A stretch of DNA of 64,000 nt, taken from Sipunculus nudus. Its lineage: Eukaryota; Annelida; Sipuncula; Golfingiida; Sipunculidae. Both the position numbers and the translations under genes were made by a program. This document shows, in pieces, positions 24,812 to 38,998 of this stretch; position 1 is the first letter of the stretch; every line of letters begins with the position of its first letter. Below the pieces are notes generated by a model. It made no database searches, had not been told where the DNA came from, and worked only from the letters and a program-made list of their open reading frames with translations. Location: NCBI GenBank assembly GCA_026874595.1, contig CM049306.1, positions 60,520,019 to 60,584,018 on the forward strand, written 5' to 3'.

Positions 24812-27720
24812 TTTCTTATTGATTAGGAACATAAATGTATTCCTAGGGTCCATTCCACAACTCCCCAGGCTCTTATAAACACACTCGCTGGGACTGTACA
24901 GTGATTGAGTCCTGACATACAGGCCTAATCCTATTACCCTGAATCCAAGACAAAATCAAGAAAATGTCACAGGACATATGATCCTGACATACAAGATCAC
25001 TGGATATAACCTAAGAATTCACTTTTACCATTTGCAAGCATGGTTTTCTAAATGACTGAAACCTATAACTTCACTAAATGTAAACTGTTTAAATCATATT
25101 TCTAAGTGACAATTATTGCATGGTGTGTTCTGATACAACTTGCTACAGTTATTTAATTAATTAATTTTTTTTCGAAAGCAAAATGAAAATGATGTAACTT
25201 CAGTGTTTAATCCGCGGATGACATGTTATGCAAGGTTACATCAAAATGGAAATTAAAGCAATACTGCCTCAATTTTTTAGAATTTTGGAAGCTTGATGTT
25301 GAGATGAAGTAAGGTTATTTTATATATATATTTTAGCCAGGTTAATATTGCAAGAGGTCTGTTATTATAATATGAACTGTTTTACAATATTTTGTATACT
25401 CTTTCCTACTATATGACAGGTTAAAGGTGTCCTTAAAAGAGAAGTTCAGCTACAACAAAGCATCCAATAAGCAAACCAGACCATTGATGTGTTTGTTCAG
25501 CATATGATCAACATCTGTGGCATTCTTCTGGACCTATTGACTCTACTGGACCTATAAGATGACTGATGCTCTTCTGGTTGAAATTCCAGATGGCATAATG
25601 TGATTCAGGAATAAAAGGAACATTAAGGAGAAACAGCTGACCACATGAACCTAGCCATCAGATGTTTAATTTAAAGACACAATACAGCAGCAATATAGGC
25701 AATAAAAGGACACCTTGTGTTTTTGTGGAACACACTTATATCACTGCAGTTTAACTCTTTGAATAGAGCAGAACTCGGGGTGGGGGTAAGGGAATTATTC
25801 TTACCTGATAAACCTGTTGATTGATATAAGATGAGACTTTAAACGGAGTGAAAAATATAATTATGAAAAATTTAAATTATTAATACAGAAAATCAAAATT
25901 ATTAATACACTTATATGAATGGTTAAAAATAAATACAGGATAATCATTGTCTGATGTTTTGGACATAATTCTCACATGTAACATAAAATCACAGTGAACA
26001 CACATTTGAAATCAAATACTGCATTACAGAGTTCATACCATCAAAACAAAATGACCAAAAGAAATATTTTTTGTAAAAAAAAACTGTAAAAGGTAAATCT
26101 TATAAGGTATCCAATTTGAAATAAGGCAATGTGTACAAACATTAATGGTACTTTATATATAATGGCATTTGAAAGACTGCACATGTGGAGTAGGGATGTA
26201 AAAAGTTTAACAGAATAGACAGGCAGGTGTTACCGTAGTCATTACAATCACCAATATATTGCCGTTATATTTAATGAGAACAATTAGTTATTCAGGTTCC
26301 TTTTACTTTTCATAGGCAGATGCCACTTGACATGTACAGTGTGCCCGTGTATTCTCGTAGTTGCATAATAAACATTCCTGTGTTCTTGAGAAAAGTAGTT
26401 TAACAGGCTCCAAAAATACCTGCTTACAATAACTGTAACCCCCTGGATGTTTCAGTGGAATTTTAAGGCACTGTTTGGGAGGACACCTGTCATCAGCTTG
26501 TATAAACAGTGGCCACTTCAATGTGAGGCACTTCCAGATCACTAACACATCTACATGCACAATATCATCTTTTAACTGGCCCTAAATTAGCCTATTTGAT
26601 CCAGTCCTCTGCTGCATTCAATACCAATGCTTGTTCCTGGGGTGTAAGGGTTAACAGCAAGACTCAGAATGAGAATATTAATCTGCCTGAATTAGAGCAC
26701 CATTGGGACTTACAATCTCCTCAAAAAATAACTTTTAATGACTGCAGGAAATACGGAGATGTCTTCACAAAACAGTGGGATTGAAGCTGTCAGATCTGTG
26801 AAATAAATTTTTTTTTTTTAAATCTTCTAGAATTTCTGCAATATTTTTAATTAGAAATTTCTCCTACTGATCGATGACAAGCATACTCCTGGCATTCTTG
26901 TATTACTGCCAGTGTTATTATACAGACTGGTTGATATAATACCTGCTTCAATTACAATAATCAAAGGACAACGCAAGGTAGTGACTCAGGTTAGACAGAG
27001 GTAAACTGCCTGGAGCTAGCTAATTTACACAATGTCTATGACACATGGCTCTTAACATGTCTTCTAATGCTGAGGTTACAGTATGATGCAACAGGTTGAA
27101 GTGTGATATGTCAGAGTGTTTTATTAAATTCATTATACATAAATATGACACTTAAATATATTGATATAATTACTGTACTAACATATTTAAATTTATTTCT
27201 CTTATTTATTTTAGAAATATGAAATATGATTTGTAATTTAAGGTGCTGAAAATAAAACTTGAATACTAATTGTCAAAAGAGCAGATTAAATGTTCCTGTT
27301 TCAATGATCAAGGATGCTTTAAATGTGAAAAAGATAATTGACATGCATCACCATATAAAAAGAAAGCTTACAAATGCATCAGTATAACTGAACAAAATAA
27401 GAAGAAAGAAAAAATATACTGAAAATGTTGGGGAAAATGTGTTATTTGACAGCTTAATTTGTACCTGTCATAACTATAGACCATGATTTCTTGCATAAAA
27501 TAAAATGTCACGGACAATACACATACATGCCAACACAAAAGAAGTAACCCTGCATAACTGACATTACTGCTGAAATATTACTAAATTGAAATGTACATGC
27601 CAAATTTATCAACATTAAAAACAAAATGTTAAGATGGAGAAATTGATAATGTCAATTACTGATACAGGACCAAATAAAGACAAAAAAGGCCATTTCCAGA
27701 AATAAATGACAGAAGAATTA
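24812..27720 (-). other. Large upstream intron, part 4
   Basis: AT-rich sequence. An 85-codon minus-strand frame (26560-26303) shows no recognisable domain and no clear acceptor or donor pair. Nothing else was recognised. Confidence 0.6.
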
Positions 27721-28723
27721 AACAAGGGACCTATGGGTCACTGTGCTCAGCTGACGTTAACCTTGAAGGTAAAAATCTGAAATAATATCAAATGGAGATA
27801 AAGTGTAAGAGGAAGAGGTAATAAAGGCCATGGTTGGTTTATATGATTGGTTTGTATTGATGAGCAGGAAATTGTTGCAAAAAATATTTTGTGACCTGAC
27901 CATGTGTTTCCTAATGTTGAAACTTAAGCATGTGAGCAGTTTGTGAACAAATGATCTGTACTATTACCATGAACATTAGTTGGTTTTTTGATTAACTGTT
28001 GACATTTCAGTAGTTTACACATTTAATCAATCGAATCTATTTTTTTGTATAATATATATTATTAAATATATATGTATTTTTTTTTTATGAAATGTATACA
28101 GTTGAAATAGAGCTAATAAACAACATAAAACAGGGCAAACAAAGCCTGATCTCAAATTCTGCTGAGGCAGGAAAATAATGAACAAATGTTTGTATTAAAT
28201 CCTCATTTTTTTATCACATCAATTATTTTCTAATTTAGGTTTATATTTCTATACATTTCCAATTTAACATATATATCTGAATATAAAAGTTGATTCATAA
28301 TTCTCAATTGCATCATCATAAATCTCAATCTTGTCAGATAACACCACATCATGCATACAAATGTTTATTTATTTTTACCACAAAAATATATCTTTTAAAT
28401 CTGCAAAACAATAAATATCTAAAAATAATACTTGATTTAGATTTCACAATTTTTAATTGTGTCTTTATTTATCCATAATGTGCTTCATATTTTATAATAA
28501 TTTAAGCATACTGATGAGTTCAATTATATTTGTTAAAATCATTTAAAAGAAATTTGATTTCTTTAAAAATGTTACATTACACAACATTGCATCTTCTTGA
28601 TTACACCTTGAATTATTTTTTCAAGGAAAGTTTTTGCATATCGGAGTAAAAACAGCATTACAATTAAGGAGATACAGTGAAAACAATAACAATTAGTGCA
28701 TAACACTTGGTGGGTTGGGTTTG

Positions 28724-28724
<1 letters not shown>

Positions 28725-28759
<35 letters not shown>

Positions 28760-28772
28760 GGGGGGGGGGGGG
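28725..28772. repeat. Poly-G tract (G34-T-G13) in copy A
   Basis: This tract lies at the same place as the tract in copy B, so it belongs to the element and varies in length between copies. Confidence 0.95.
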
Positions 28773-29559
28773 TGATTGGGGTGGTGATATGAGAATAACT
28801 GTACACCTGTCACAGCAGGGGATCTCCCCCAGTGACTGTAACAAATCAGAAACCCTGGCATAGCTGACTTCCAGTGACCTGGAGTGGGACCCTGCATCTG
28901 TAATCAAAGCAAGTGACTACAGAAAAAAAATCAATAACTAGCTTAATTTTCAAGCTTTTATTTTCAAATTTCAGATTTAGACAAACTAAATATTTATGTT
29001 TACATGCTGTGAAAATTAAATCAATGGTGTTTACAGGAAAAAAACGTGCCATGGTCTAAGTTGGGCAAAATTTAAGGTACTGATTTTTTTTTAATGCTAA
29101 TAACTTAAAAAATTTACAAAATTCAGATCTAATTTTCGGTAAACAATTGAATCTTAATTAAACATAGTTATATACTTGAGAAAATAGACTCTAGTTTCAA
29201 AATTTTTCATGTTAAGTGAGTTATTATTTTTCCTGATTTTTTACTAAGTCCATTATGTTTGAGCCCATAACTTAAAGAATTTATAGTTTACAGACTTAAT
29301 TTCTTGCATGTACATAGGAACAATATAGAGGAATATTTATGGTAAATATGAGGAAAAACAGATGAGTGGTTTTGATATTAGGCAGTCCTGAAGTGTGAAA
29401 ATAGGATTTTAATAAAAAATTGAGGTTTTTCCTTAATTTCTCAAAGGAACGAAGTCGCAAAGACCCAGTTTTCGGCTTGGTAGGAGATCTTGGGGACATC
29501 TAACATTATGCTGAATTTTGGATTCCTAGGTCTTACGGTTTCAAAACGTGCCACATCTA

Positions 29560-29600
29560 CGGACGGACGGACGGACGGACGGACAGACGGACGGACGACG
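29560..29600. repeat. (GGAC)n microsatellite near 3' end of copy A
   Basis: About ten GGAC units with a few AGAC and GACGAC variants lead into the terminal hairpin. The same run is in copy B at about 56054-56095. Confidence 0.93.
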
Positions 29601-29618
29601 GACAATGGACCACGACTA

Positions 29619-29649
29619 TAGCTCAGATGACTTATAGTCAGCTGAGCTA
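29619..29649. other. Terminal hairpin of copy A
   Basis: The 8-bp outer stem TAGCTCAG/CTGAGCTA and the 5-bp inner stem TGACT/AGTCA are separated by one A-G mismatch and close a TAT loop. The hairpin is identical in copy B and abuts the A-rich end of the element. Confidence 0.9.
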
Positions 29650-30949
29650 AAAAAGCTTGATTGTATATGTGTACATACAAACTAAACCAACATACTGACT
29701 TGGCCACAAATAAAACCTATAGATTAATTCACATCCACTGTACAACATGTTTAGACAAATACTTCCCAAGCTGTAACAAGAAACCTACAAGAGGTTGTAA
29801 GTCTTTGTGAGGATGACAACTGATGAATATTCATAAAACCTCTTTGACCTCTGTGACCTGACCTAATGGCAACCTGGGACATATTACATAGATCCTGCAG
29901 AGTGGTACAAAGATATTGAAGAGTGAGTGATGGAGAATCCCTCTGGGGAGGAACAGAGAAACCAGACACCCCCCTCCTGACAGAGCCGTCTCAATCTACA
30001 GATCTGATTGGAGGTTACAATACACTCTCCACAAAGACATTCACCAATCTGCCCGGGCCTGTCAACCTCATAATTAAAACAAGAGAATTAATACTCTAGC
30101 AAAACTTTGCACATAAAATCTTCTAAAATAACATCAAATATATAAAATATGATAAGACAACTGCAGTGTAATTTTTTTTGGGGGGGAAAGGGGAATTATA
30201 CCCTTGAGTCCAAACCCTAAATAATTTCAAACTAGGTGAGACAGGTTAAAGTATTCATGTTAATTTATAATTAGAAATTTTGTAAACAGAACAAGAGAAA
30301 TTAAATTTATGCTAAAATAATAAACAAAGAAACTTTAAATTAAAAAAAAAAGAAGAAGATAAATGCACATTTGATTGTATTTGAAAATGACCTTTTCATC
30401 AAGTACATGAGTGGATGAATAAATTAATTAATGCTTTTTCTACAGATTTCTACAATTCATGTACCAGCTCCAAAATGTTTTCACATATGTGGTACAAGCC
30501 ATTACTTGTAATACTTGTCAAGATGAAGGGCTCACAACAAATTAACTCCGATACCCCTTAATTAATGTGGAATTATGATAAAAAATAATTAACTTTTTAA
30601 AGGATTTTATGAGATTTCTCATTCGTCTTGGAAAAATATGATTCTATGACTGTATGTGTAAATATAGAAGTATATATTTGTCCCTAAGCTGTGGATAATG
30701 GGGCCACATGACAGAGAGAAATAAAATAAAAGTCACCATTCGTAACTAAGAAAAATGGGTGACTTTTAGTTATTCACTCATTATAATCCTTTCATAATCA
30801 CTTGGTTACAAAAATTGTATAGATTTACTGATAGCATAATCTTTATCGATCAAATTAAGGCTTCCCAATTGTTAATCTTGATACCAAGCAAAAACAGAAG
30901 CACATACTCAAACTGACAAGAATAAAAAGCCAGCTCTAATGAAGTTGGG

Positions 30950-31330
30950 GCAGATGGAAGCAGAAGGATTGTACACAGACCCATAAGAAAGGGATCAGCC
31001 CTTATTTCTTCTTGCACTAATCCTATGGAGACTAATCCTTTCCAATTACAATAGCCGGTCCCCTCTGGGGAGGAGGAGAGAGGAAATGGAAGCAGCTCCA
31101 TTGACAGCACTGATTACAAACAGAGTTTATTCCCCTCTAGGTCTCATAAACTGTTTGCCTGATTGGTCAGGTTTTTTTAACCTGTATGACTTAGCATTTT
31201 AATAACAGATTCGCTTGAGAAAGCATTCATTAATTTAAAGGGAACCTGCCTTCAAAACAGTCATGCAAATCTGATCTACAATCCTTTAAATTAATCCCCA
31301 TTCCTTATAAAGTCACCAACACAGCTATCT
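30950..31330. promoter_or_regulatory. Intronic block, possible conserved element
   Basis: A GC-richer segment is followed by mixed sequence with words resembling homeodomain (TTCATTAATTTAAAG), POU (ATGCAAAT near 31263) and Sox sites. It has no repeat or exon hallmarks. The call is inferred from composition only. Confidence 0.22.
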
Positions 31331-34300
31331 CTTACTGTCAGATATTACTGAGAGTGACATATTTATATAGATTTTTTTCATAACCTGCCAGTATAGAATC
31401 ATGAAATAATGAACTGAAATGAAAAAAAAACAAATACTATTAATCTGACTAACATTCAATTGTCATTCTCAAGAAAGTAAACAATTTAAAGAAAATAATT
31501 TCACTACCACTCAACTGTCATTTTGTGTTTTCATTGTCATTATTCCCATTAATGTTAGTAACTGGAAACTTTATTACTTCAAATTCATTATTAATTTCTT
31601 ATACAAGTTTAAAAAAGGCAAAATATGCAAAAATGTTTGAATTCTATATTTATCTCATCTTGGCCTTCTAGGTTTGTGATGGTATGCATGAGCTATTATT
31701 TTAACAAATATTTTTTTGTTTCCATATCTGCCAGAGCTCATCCATTTAAAAGCAGAAAGATCAGTCACTGTCAGGGCCAAAGGTTGAAGTACATCAAACA
31801 GCAATACACCTAATGTATGTTATAGTACGTTATAGTACAAGTTCTCATTGTAGTACAGTCAAAGGGTTCATGTGGGGGGGGGGTTAATAAAACATCTTCC
31901 ATGTATAAATATTAGCTGTTCCATTCACCTCCCCCCTGAGGGAACCTACAACACATGTGCAGTTATCAGTGTCACAGCAGGCTATCTGTAAACAACAGGT
32001 CATTTAGGATAATAGAAAAATCATATCTACCAGAGAACCATAGCTATTATCAGATGATATTAATGCAAGTGATACTTTGATGTTTCACTCTAAAACCTCA
32101 TCTCAGAATTATGCAGTTAATAACAGCCCACTGATGATGGCATTAATTGACAGTACTGAGACACATTTTCATGTAAATCAATGGTTGCAGAGTGTGCACA
32201 GTTGAGAATATCAAACCACAATGAACAAAATGATAACCGTTGACTGGACAGTTCTTGTACTTTAGAACAAACCCAATAAACCACATTTAAATACTTAAAT
32301 ATTCAATGAAATATTCAAATAAATAAGAATAGAGTCTTGGAGGGGAAAACAAGGAAATTGTGTATAATCAGTTTTTTCATCTATGTAATCATAATAAATA
32401 AGGAGACAAGGAGACAGGTCTAGTAAATGAACAGAATGATATTTTAAATAAAATTCAGTGGATTTAATTAATTGAGATAAAAAACGTACATGACATTAAC
32501 TTCAGTGAAACTGCCAACAATACTTCATAATTCTGCAATGCTATGAAACACCACAATGAAACCTTAACAAGTTTATACTTCTAAAATGCTACAACAAGGA
32601 CTATTTCATAAACTACTATACAGTGACTCAGGCTTTATCAGTTCTGTGGCCAGTGATATAAATCAGTAATGTTATCTTTATCAGCTCCACAGCCAATATC
32701 TATACCAGCCCACAGGGAGCCAGAGTTGCTTAAATTTGTGCCTTCTTCCATGACACTACAAGACAGTTCAACCATATACAGTATATCTAAGGTCCTGACA
32801 CCAGAAGCATACAATAAAAATGCCCAATACATCACAAGTAGGGACTGCATTACCTTGTGCTGGCATTCAGCTGGGCAGGTTAGAGGTAAAAGTAAATATT
32901 GATCCATGTGAATTATCACTGGCATCTAGTACAAATGTCACAGGCCACTACTAATCAATGACATACACAGCGTTTAATGATATCCTCACTCGTTGACAGG
33001 AATAAAACCCCATCCAGTGCATGGTATTAAATAATATCTATGTTTGTAAACATGACTCAAATTATATATCCAAGGTTTATATAAAAATAAGGATTTAATT
33101 TTCTTTTGTGGAGCCATAATTATAATTTAATTTATATGACAAGGCAAGCAAAACTGATGTGAGTAATAAGATTAAGAAATCATCATGATACAGTATTATA
33201 ACCAGGTCTCCTTTGGATTAAACTTAGGAAAATTATGAGTATATTTAACTGGAGAATACCATTAATTATATCCACCCACTGCAAAACAGAATAAACATAG
33301 CAAACAGACAGTGATGGACTGAGGACAAACACTACAAATATGATGACAATGTGGTTAGCCTGTTTGCAGCATGTCACAGACCAAGGAATAATTCAAAGAT
33401 TTAAAATGCCAAGATTTTTCACAAATTTCATGATTAAAAGGTGCCTGTGTAATTCAGAACTTCACATAAACCAGTGTGGTGTATACATTTCTGCAGTTTG
33501 CACTGAATACTCCATTCATTCCTGACTCTGACTATATTTTGTGTAATAATGTAATTCTCTTTTAACTGATATTTTACACGTACATGCAAGTATGGTAAAA
33601 AAAACCAAGTACTATTTCCTTCTCAAATATCACAATCCCTGAATATCAAAGCTACAGCCACATATGTTTAGTTAGCAAAAACTTGCGTTCTGATATTAAA
33701 AAAGCCTTACCTAACTAACATATATACAGATGAATATAATATGAGAAAAATCATAATATCAACTCCTATTTACGATGAAAACCCACATCTAACACCTGCC
33801 ACCTGTAGGTGTATATAACTGAATATGTAAAATAACCTGAGAACCTTCACTCTGAATCATATGTTAAAAACTCTACGACACTCCATTATGTTATACATTC
33901 CAGTCCATACTGATTGACCATGTGCTTATTTGATTCTAGTTTCATCACTTGAATATATACATGTCAGCAGATGTTGAACATTTTCCTGATGATCTTTTTT
34001 ATTTCCACATACAGATCAGAACTGCAGTGCAGGCCCACTTTCTTTTCACCCTTAATGGTGAGACGTTATAGAACCGATGAACACACAGTATAACAACAAT
34101 CAGTCCCGCAGAGACTGTAAACTAGTCTGTAAAAAGAGTCTGTAAAAAGCCTGTGAATAAATTTATCACATCCAGTCACAGGTAAATGTAATTTATTGTT
34201 ACTCCTGGCTTTAAAATGTCTAACTCATGTCTTTAACTTACTATTAAAATACCTTTACAGAATTATCCGAAAACATAAAACTACAAACATTTGCACATTT

Positions 34301-37300
34301 TGGCATTGATCAATAACTGTAGCTCTGAAGTCTAAGGCAGTATACAATTAGGACTGATGTCTGACAGCTGATGAAAGAACTAGCTAATACATTATATATT
34401 TATATATATGCATTAATAAGAATATACAGGTAATTATATTTGAATTAATATGCTACATTTCATTTGCTTAGCAATGTTATATCAGTATGGCTATAAATAC
34501 TTGATAAATAACTTGCACATGTTAATTTCTGCTTTTATATATAAACTGATGTAAATATATATCGCATGTAATTTGATAAGAACAGAATAATAAATAATGA
34601 TTTCTATATATTTCTTACAAAAATACAATATATTTATTTAATGTTTGACATGATTTCTTTGTAGATAAAATCACATGGTAATACTGTGTTCTTATCATTC
34701 CCCCAGTAAGATAAACATGCTGGCACTGTCTGTCTCCCATTATCACATTCTCTATCAGGCGCCATTAATCATCTGTACAACTGAACAAACCTTTTCTTCA
34801 TGATCAGGCAGCAAATGATTCTGTGGTCTGTGTGCCAGAGAGTCAACTAATTATGATACACTATACACATAAATGTTAAAACCTTTCACACATTAAGCCT
34901 AGTCAAGTTACTGGTTTAATAAGCAAATCAACCAGACTGCCGTGGTAATATAATGATTATGATGATAATTAAAACAAATCCCATGTGCACATATTGAAAA
35001 TCCTTCCTCTACTGAAGGTAAGCTGAGAACTGTGTATTAAATATAACACCTATCATTTAAACTAGTTTTCTGATGAAGCCACCAGTACAATAAGTCCAGG
35101 TGAAGTTATTTTAACAATTCATTTGCAAGGAAGACACTGGTGCACGTTTGATAAGGACAAGCCTGCAGATGAACGAGAAAAACTCAACCTTACGATTCAT
35201 TAACTAGCGAATGCCACATGCATCAAACGTTTTTCACACTACTGACTGCAGTTATATTGTGTTTCCAGCTCTTCCTATCACTACAATTCATGTAAGATGA
35301 TTGCAACCATCCATTAATTAGGATGCCATCTAATTATATCCCTTTTGGTAGGCACAATGTAGAAGCCCCATAGTTAGCCAAGTAATGCACGTTTCCTTTG
35401 TCAATGTGGCACTTAAAATAATAATCTCATCTTTGACGTGTAGCTGTTACCTTGTTTGCATAGGACAGTAGTACATTAAGGAAATGTAAACAACCAAACA
35501 AAATAATGCTTAAATGAAAAGCTTTAAAGCAAATAAAATGGTCCAAAAAATAATATGAGCAGTTAGCATGCAAAAAATGTGACAATGGAAGATAATATGA
35601 AAAATCCAGCATGCACATATTAAAATTACTTTGAGGAGATTTTTTTTATGTTATCTTCAATAAGCTGTTTGCAGTGTCCTTCGTTAACTAATGTTAGAGT
35701 AACCATAGGCAGTAGTGGAACAATAGGGGTAAATCTTATCAATGATGATCACTCCACCAGTAATTAATGGCTACTGTATAAACAAATAAATAACTAGCCC
35801 TGCATTTGATAAAATCAATCTTCATTCAAATATTCCCACCCATGCAGTTTGGTTTGATTATTCACCACACTGAACATTCATATTAAACTGAACCCTGGAC
35901 TCAGGATGCAAATATACTACGGCAGCTGTTAAACGGTATACATCCTGTTGGAAAACAACAACAACAAAAAAATTCCTGGAAAATCAAGATCATTACAGGC
36001 AATTAACAGCACTGGTTTGCTTTTCAGCAGGTCCTTAGAGGACAGCATGATGCAGTCTGTTATGCCAGGCAGCATCTAATGGATGCCAGTTCCCAGCACT
36101 GCACAAAGCAAGAAAGAGTTTAAAGAAGTCTGGCTGCTAGTGGGCCGATCCACAAACACTGAACCAGTCGCTGCCTCCAGAAAGCAGTTAAATACACGTC
36201 TGGTTTAAATGTATTTGTATATAAATCACACTGCAGACTTACTCAAATTGAGATGCTCCTTGGGTAACGGTTTAGGTGCTCGTTCGTCAGAGGCCATTAT
36301 TATATTACATTATCTAACTGTCAAAGTCGTCCAGTCAATAACTAGACATATATCTCACCTGAATTTTTTTATTACATTTGCCTGTGTATTACAGGAATAA
36401 CTTAACTTCAGATAATACAAATTAACTTTAATTACCTGGAATTATATGATTCTAATTTGAATCTTTATTGGCAGACTATAATTTGCAAAAGTATCTGAAA
36501 TCTAGAAAAATATGCTATGAGATAAAGCTGTACATTAATCGAATTTAAAGTTAGTCTATTAAGATCAAGATGAATGAAAAATGTATTTTGGTGAAATAAG
36601 ACAGCGAGCAGATGATACATTTCTAATGTGGCTGTCTAGCTAATTTTACAATAAGCTTAGAAACCTATTTTTTATTAACAAGTTTGAGGCTGAGAATTTT
36701 ACTTTTTCAATGTAACAATGAGGCTTACCATGTATGAGTAAATTTACCATTTTTATATCTATGCCAGAAAAAAATAAAATATGGTACTTTTTTATCAGAC
36801 TCTTTATAAATTACGTCTTGAGATAATACACATGATAATATATTCTGTATATGTTATATATGTGCTCAAGCAAGTATGACATTTAGTACCCGATCAATAT
36901 AACTATTTTAACATATGAACTACAATTCAGAGTACAAGGTAAGAGACAGTGTGCCCACAGCTTGAGTCCTGTCAGGCCTAATTGGTATGATCTGAATATA
37001 AATATTAAACCTTCAGAGTAACAGTAATGGGACCAATACCATTGATGGGCTAATGAAAACATGCTGCCCTCTAGAGGCCCTCAGGTAATCATCTGAGCTA
37101 TTTATAGCACTGGCCCCTGTGGTACCTGGGTATGTATTTGGTGCAGCCCTTGATAAGACAGGTGGTGGAAGGCCTCCATATTCTAGGACACTGGAGTTTT
37201 CTTTATCTATGTTACTTAATCAAACACAGTAGAACCAAGTACTATGGGCATCTCTCAGTCACTGACACTTCAAAATTATTGTCTTTTTATCTGACTGTGT

Positions 37301-37816
37301 CTTATGTTTGTTCTGCTTCACTCATTCTTCTGCTGCCATGTTGGTGTAACAAATAAAATTTATATTAAACTTAAGATTATATTTATTTTACATGGATTGT
37401 ACATGTAGTTATAATAACTAATGCTGAGCACTCTCCACGGCTTAGAAAATAGCGTTTGATAGTCTGTATAGGTGCAGGATACTGGAGAACCTGGAGATTT
37501 CTGATGATTTCTGACTTGCTTTAAATAGAAAATTTGGGCTAATGATGTGTCAGTCTTAGGTGATCCTGGGCGGCCTTCTGAGTGGTAAACAACATAAATT
37601 TATAAATCTGTACCATTTCTTTAAGTCATTTTCCCCCAAATTCAATACTGTAATAAAATTTTCTTTGACATGCTATCAGACTGACTTTGACAGACAATAA
37701 TGTATGGATGTTGACCAGACTGTCACATTAAGCTGTTAGCAGTCACTGATGCCACTAATAAACTAATTCATAAGACATAGGAGGTTCAATATGGATGGTT
37801 TGTCCACCATTGACTG

Positions 37817-37831
37817 CCCCCCCCCCCCCCC
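37817..37831. repeat. Poly-C tract, 15 nt
   Basis: An uninterrupted C run. Confidence 0.95.
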
Positions 37832-38588
37832 TTTGAACTTAATGACTTATTCTACAAATTTGTGAAATACATATTTAGATCAAAACTATATAATATGCAA
37901 GTCTTACATTTAGTAAAGAAAATAAAACCATTAATTAAATTGATAAAATATGAATGTAAATTAAATTTTGTTTATGCCATTCTATAAACTGTCAGAACAG
38001 AACAAAATTCCTTCCATACAAGATCACAGGTAAAAATACACAAGTTAAAAATGATTTACCAATTACAATAATTTATTAAATATAATTCTATACACACAAT
38101 AAACAGTAACACAAGACTGCATGTTTACAAGCTGATTCAAGGTGTTCCCCATGAAATATCAGCCTGAGTCTGGACCTAGTAAGTCATAACAAAGTAATTT
38201 AATTATCCAGTTCATATCACAAGGAAGTTAAAGGTCACATAACAGGATACCTGTTAAAAAGTGTTACTAAACCTGGGGAGGATGCAACAAACACCTATAT
38301 TTATAAACCCATCTTTCAGCTCACCTGTGATGGTTGGCATTGTTTGTAGGCATACAGGTAAATATGTTTCTATATTTACCCGAGTTCTTAAGAACCTGGG
38401 CCAAGCATAACTGGCAACAAGCGTGTGTACAAACAAGTTAAGTGAAGCATCTTATTCACGTGTTTACAATTCTCACTTGTATGTCTGCAGCAAACATAAA
38501 TGAAACCTTACATTAACAACTTTCATACAATTGCAAGTTTACTTTAATGATATCATTAAAGGTATTTATAACAGAATTTGGTTAAAAC

Positions 38589-38998
38589 TAGTGATAGGAA
38601 TCGATTTGAAATTCATATTTCATGACTGATGACGATGATCAATTATTACCAATGATCAATTATTAATCAATTATTTTTGTACCTTTTATTTTCCCGAAAA
38701 ACCTCGATACAGGATTATATACGTAAGGTACTGTCTGAGTAAATTAAGTCTTAACTTGTACTCCATGCTAAAAGGTCAAGATAATGGTCAGGTTGTTGAC
38801 TTATTCCTTGCACAAGGTTGAATTTTAATGATGTGCCCAGTCTATCTTATATCTCTGACAGAATTACAATATTTTATCAGTATAACATGACTTCTTTGGA
38901 TGTGCATACATAATCACTTGTGATCAATTCTGCAAAACAATCGATTATGAAAGAAAACATCTTATCACTGATATAACTGATTAACTGGCACACCACTA
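38589..38998. mobile_element. hAT-like non-autonomous element, 410 bp
   Basis: The left end TAGTGATAGGAATCGATT and the reverse complement of the right end, TAGTGGTGTGCCAG, share TAGTG, which fits the hAT terminus (YARNG). The bordering 8-mers GTTAAAAC (38581-38588) and GTTAAAGG (38999-39006) match at six positions, as expected for an aged 8-bp target duplication. The inside is rich in ATCAATTAT and holds no transposase frame. Confidence 0.65.

Larger units (their letters stand above)
27721..29653 (+). mobile_element. 1.9-kb dispersed element, copy A
   Basis: This copy starts near ACAAGGGACCTATGGGTCAC and ends at GTCAGCTGAGCTAAAAA. It is collinear with 54234-56145 on the same strand, with mostly single-base and small-indel differences. 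In order it holds a 5' block containing CTCAGCTGA, an AT-rich body, a G34-T-G13 tract (28725-28772), a second AT-rich body, a (GGAC)n run (about 29560-29600) and a 3' hairpin (29619-29649). It has no transposase or reverse transcriptase frame; frames with RPSVRPSV come from the GGAC run and polyproline comes from the G tract. The 5' CTCAGCTGA and 3' CAGCTGAG suggest weak terminal inversion. No target-site duplication is clear. Superfamily unknown. Confidence 0.88.
29654..38588 (-). other. Large upstream intron, part 5
   Basis: AT-rich sequence with a C15 tract (37817-37831) and short G runs (30179-30186, 31873-31883). GC-richer blocks near 30950-31330 and 36000-36200 are listed or noted separately. 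The 86-codon and 95-codon minus-strand frames at 31110-30850 and 32925-32638 show no family likeness. No exon was recognised. Confidence 0.6.

Noticed and set aside
28572-28907. Minus-strand frames rich in polyproline
   Set aside because: They are the complement of the poly-G tract of the dispersed element. The same by-product appears at 55170-55397.
27721-29653. Segmental duplication instead of a mobile element
   Set aside because: Similarity to 54234-56145 stops sharply at the same points on both sides and the flanks are unrelated.
29441-29707. Minus-strand frame with RPSVRPSVRPSV
   Set aside because: It is translation of the (GGAC)n run of the mobile element.
30850-31110. 86-codon minus-strand frame
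   Set aside because: I compared it with the missing ARID5B N-terminal segment and found no resemblance.
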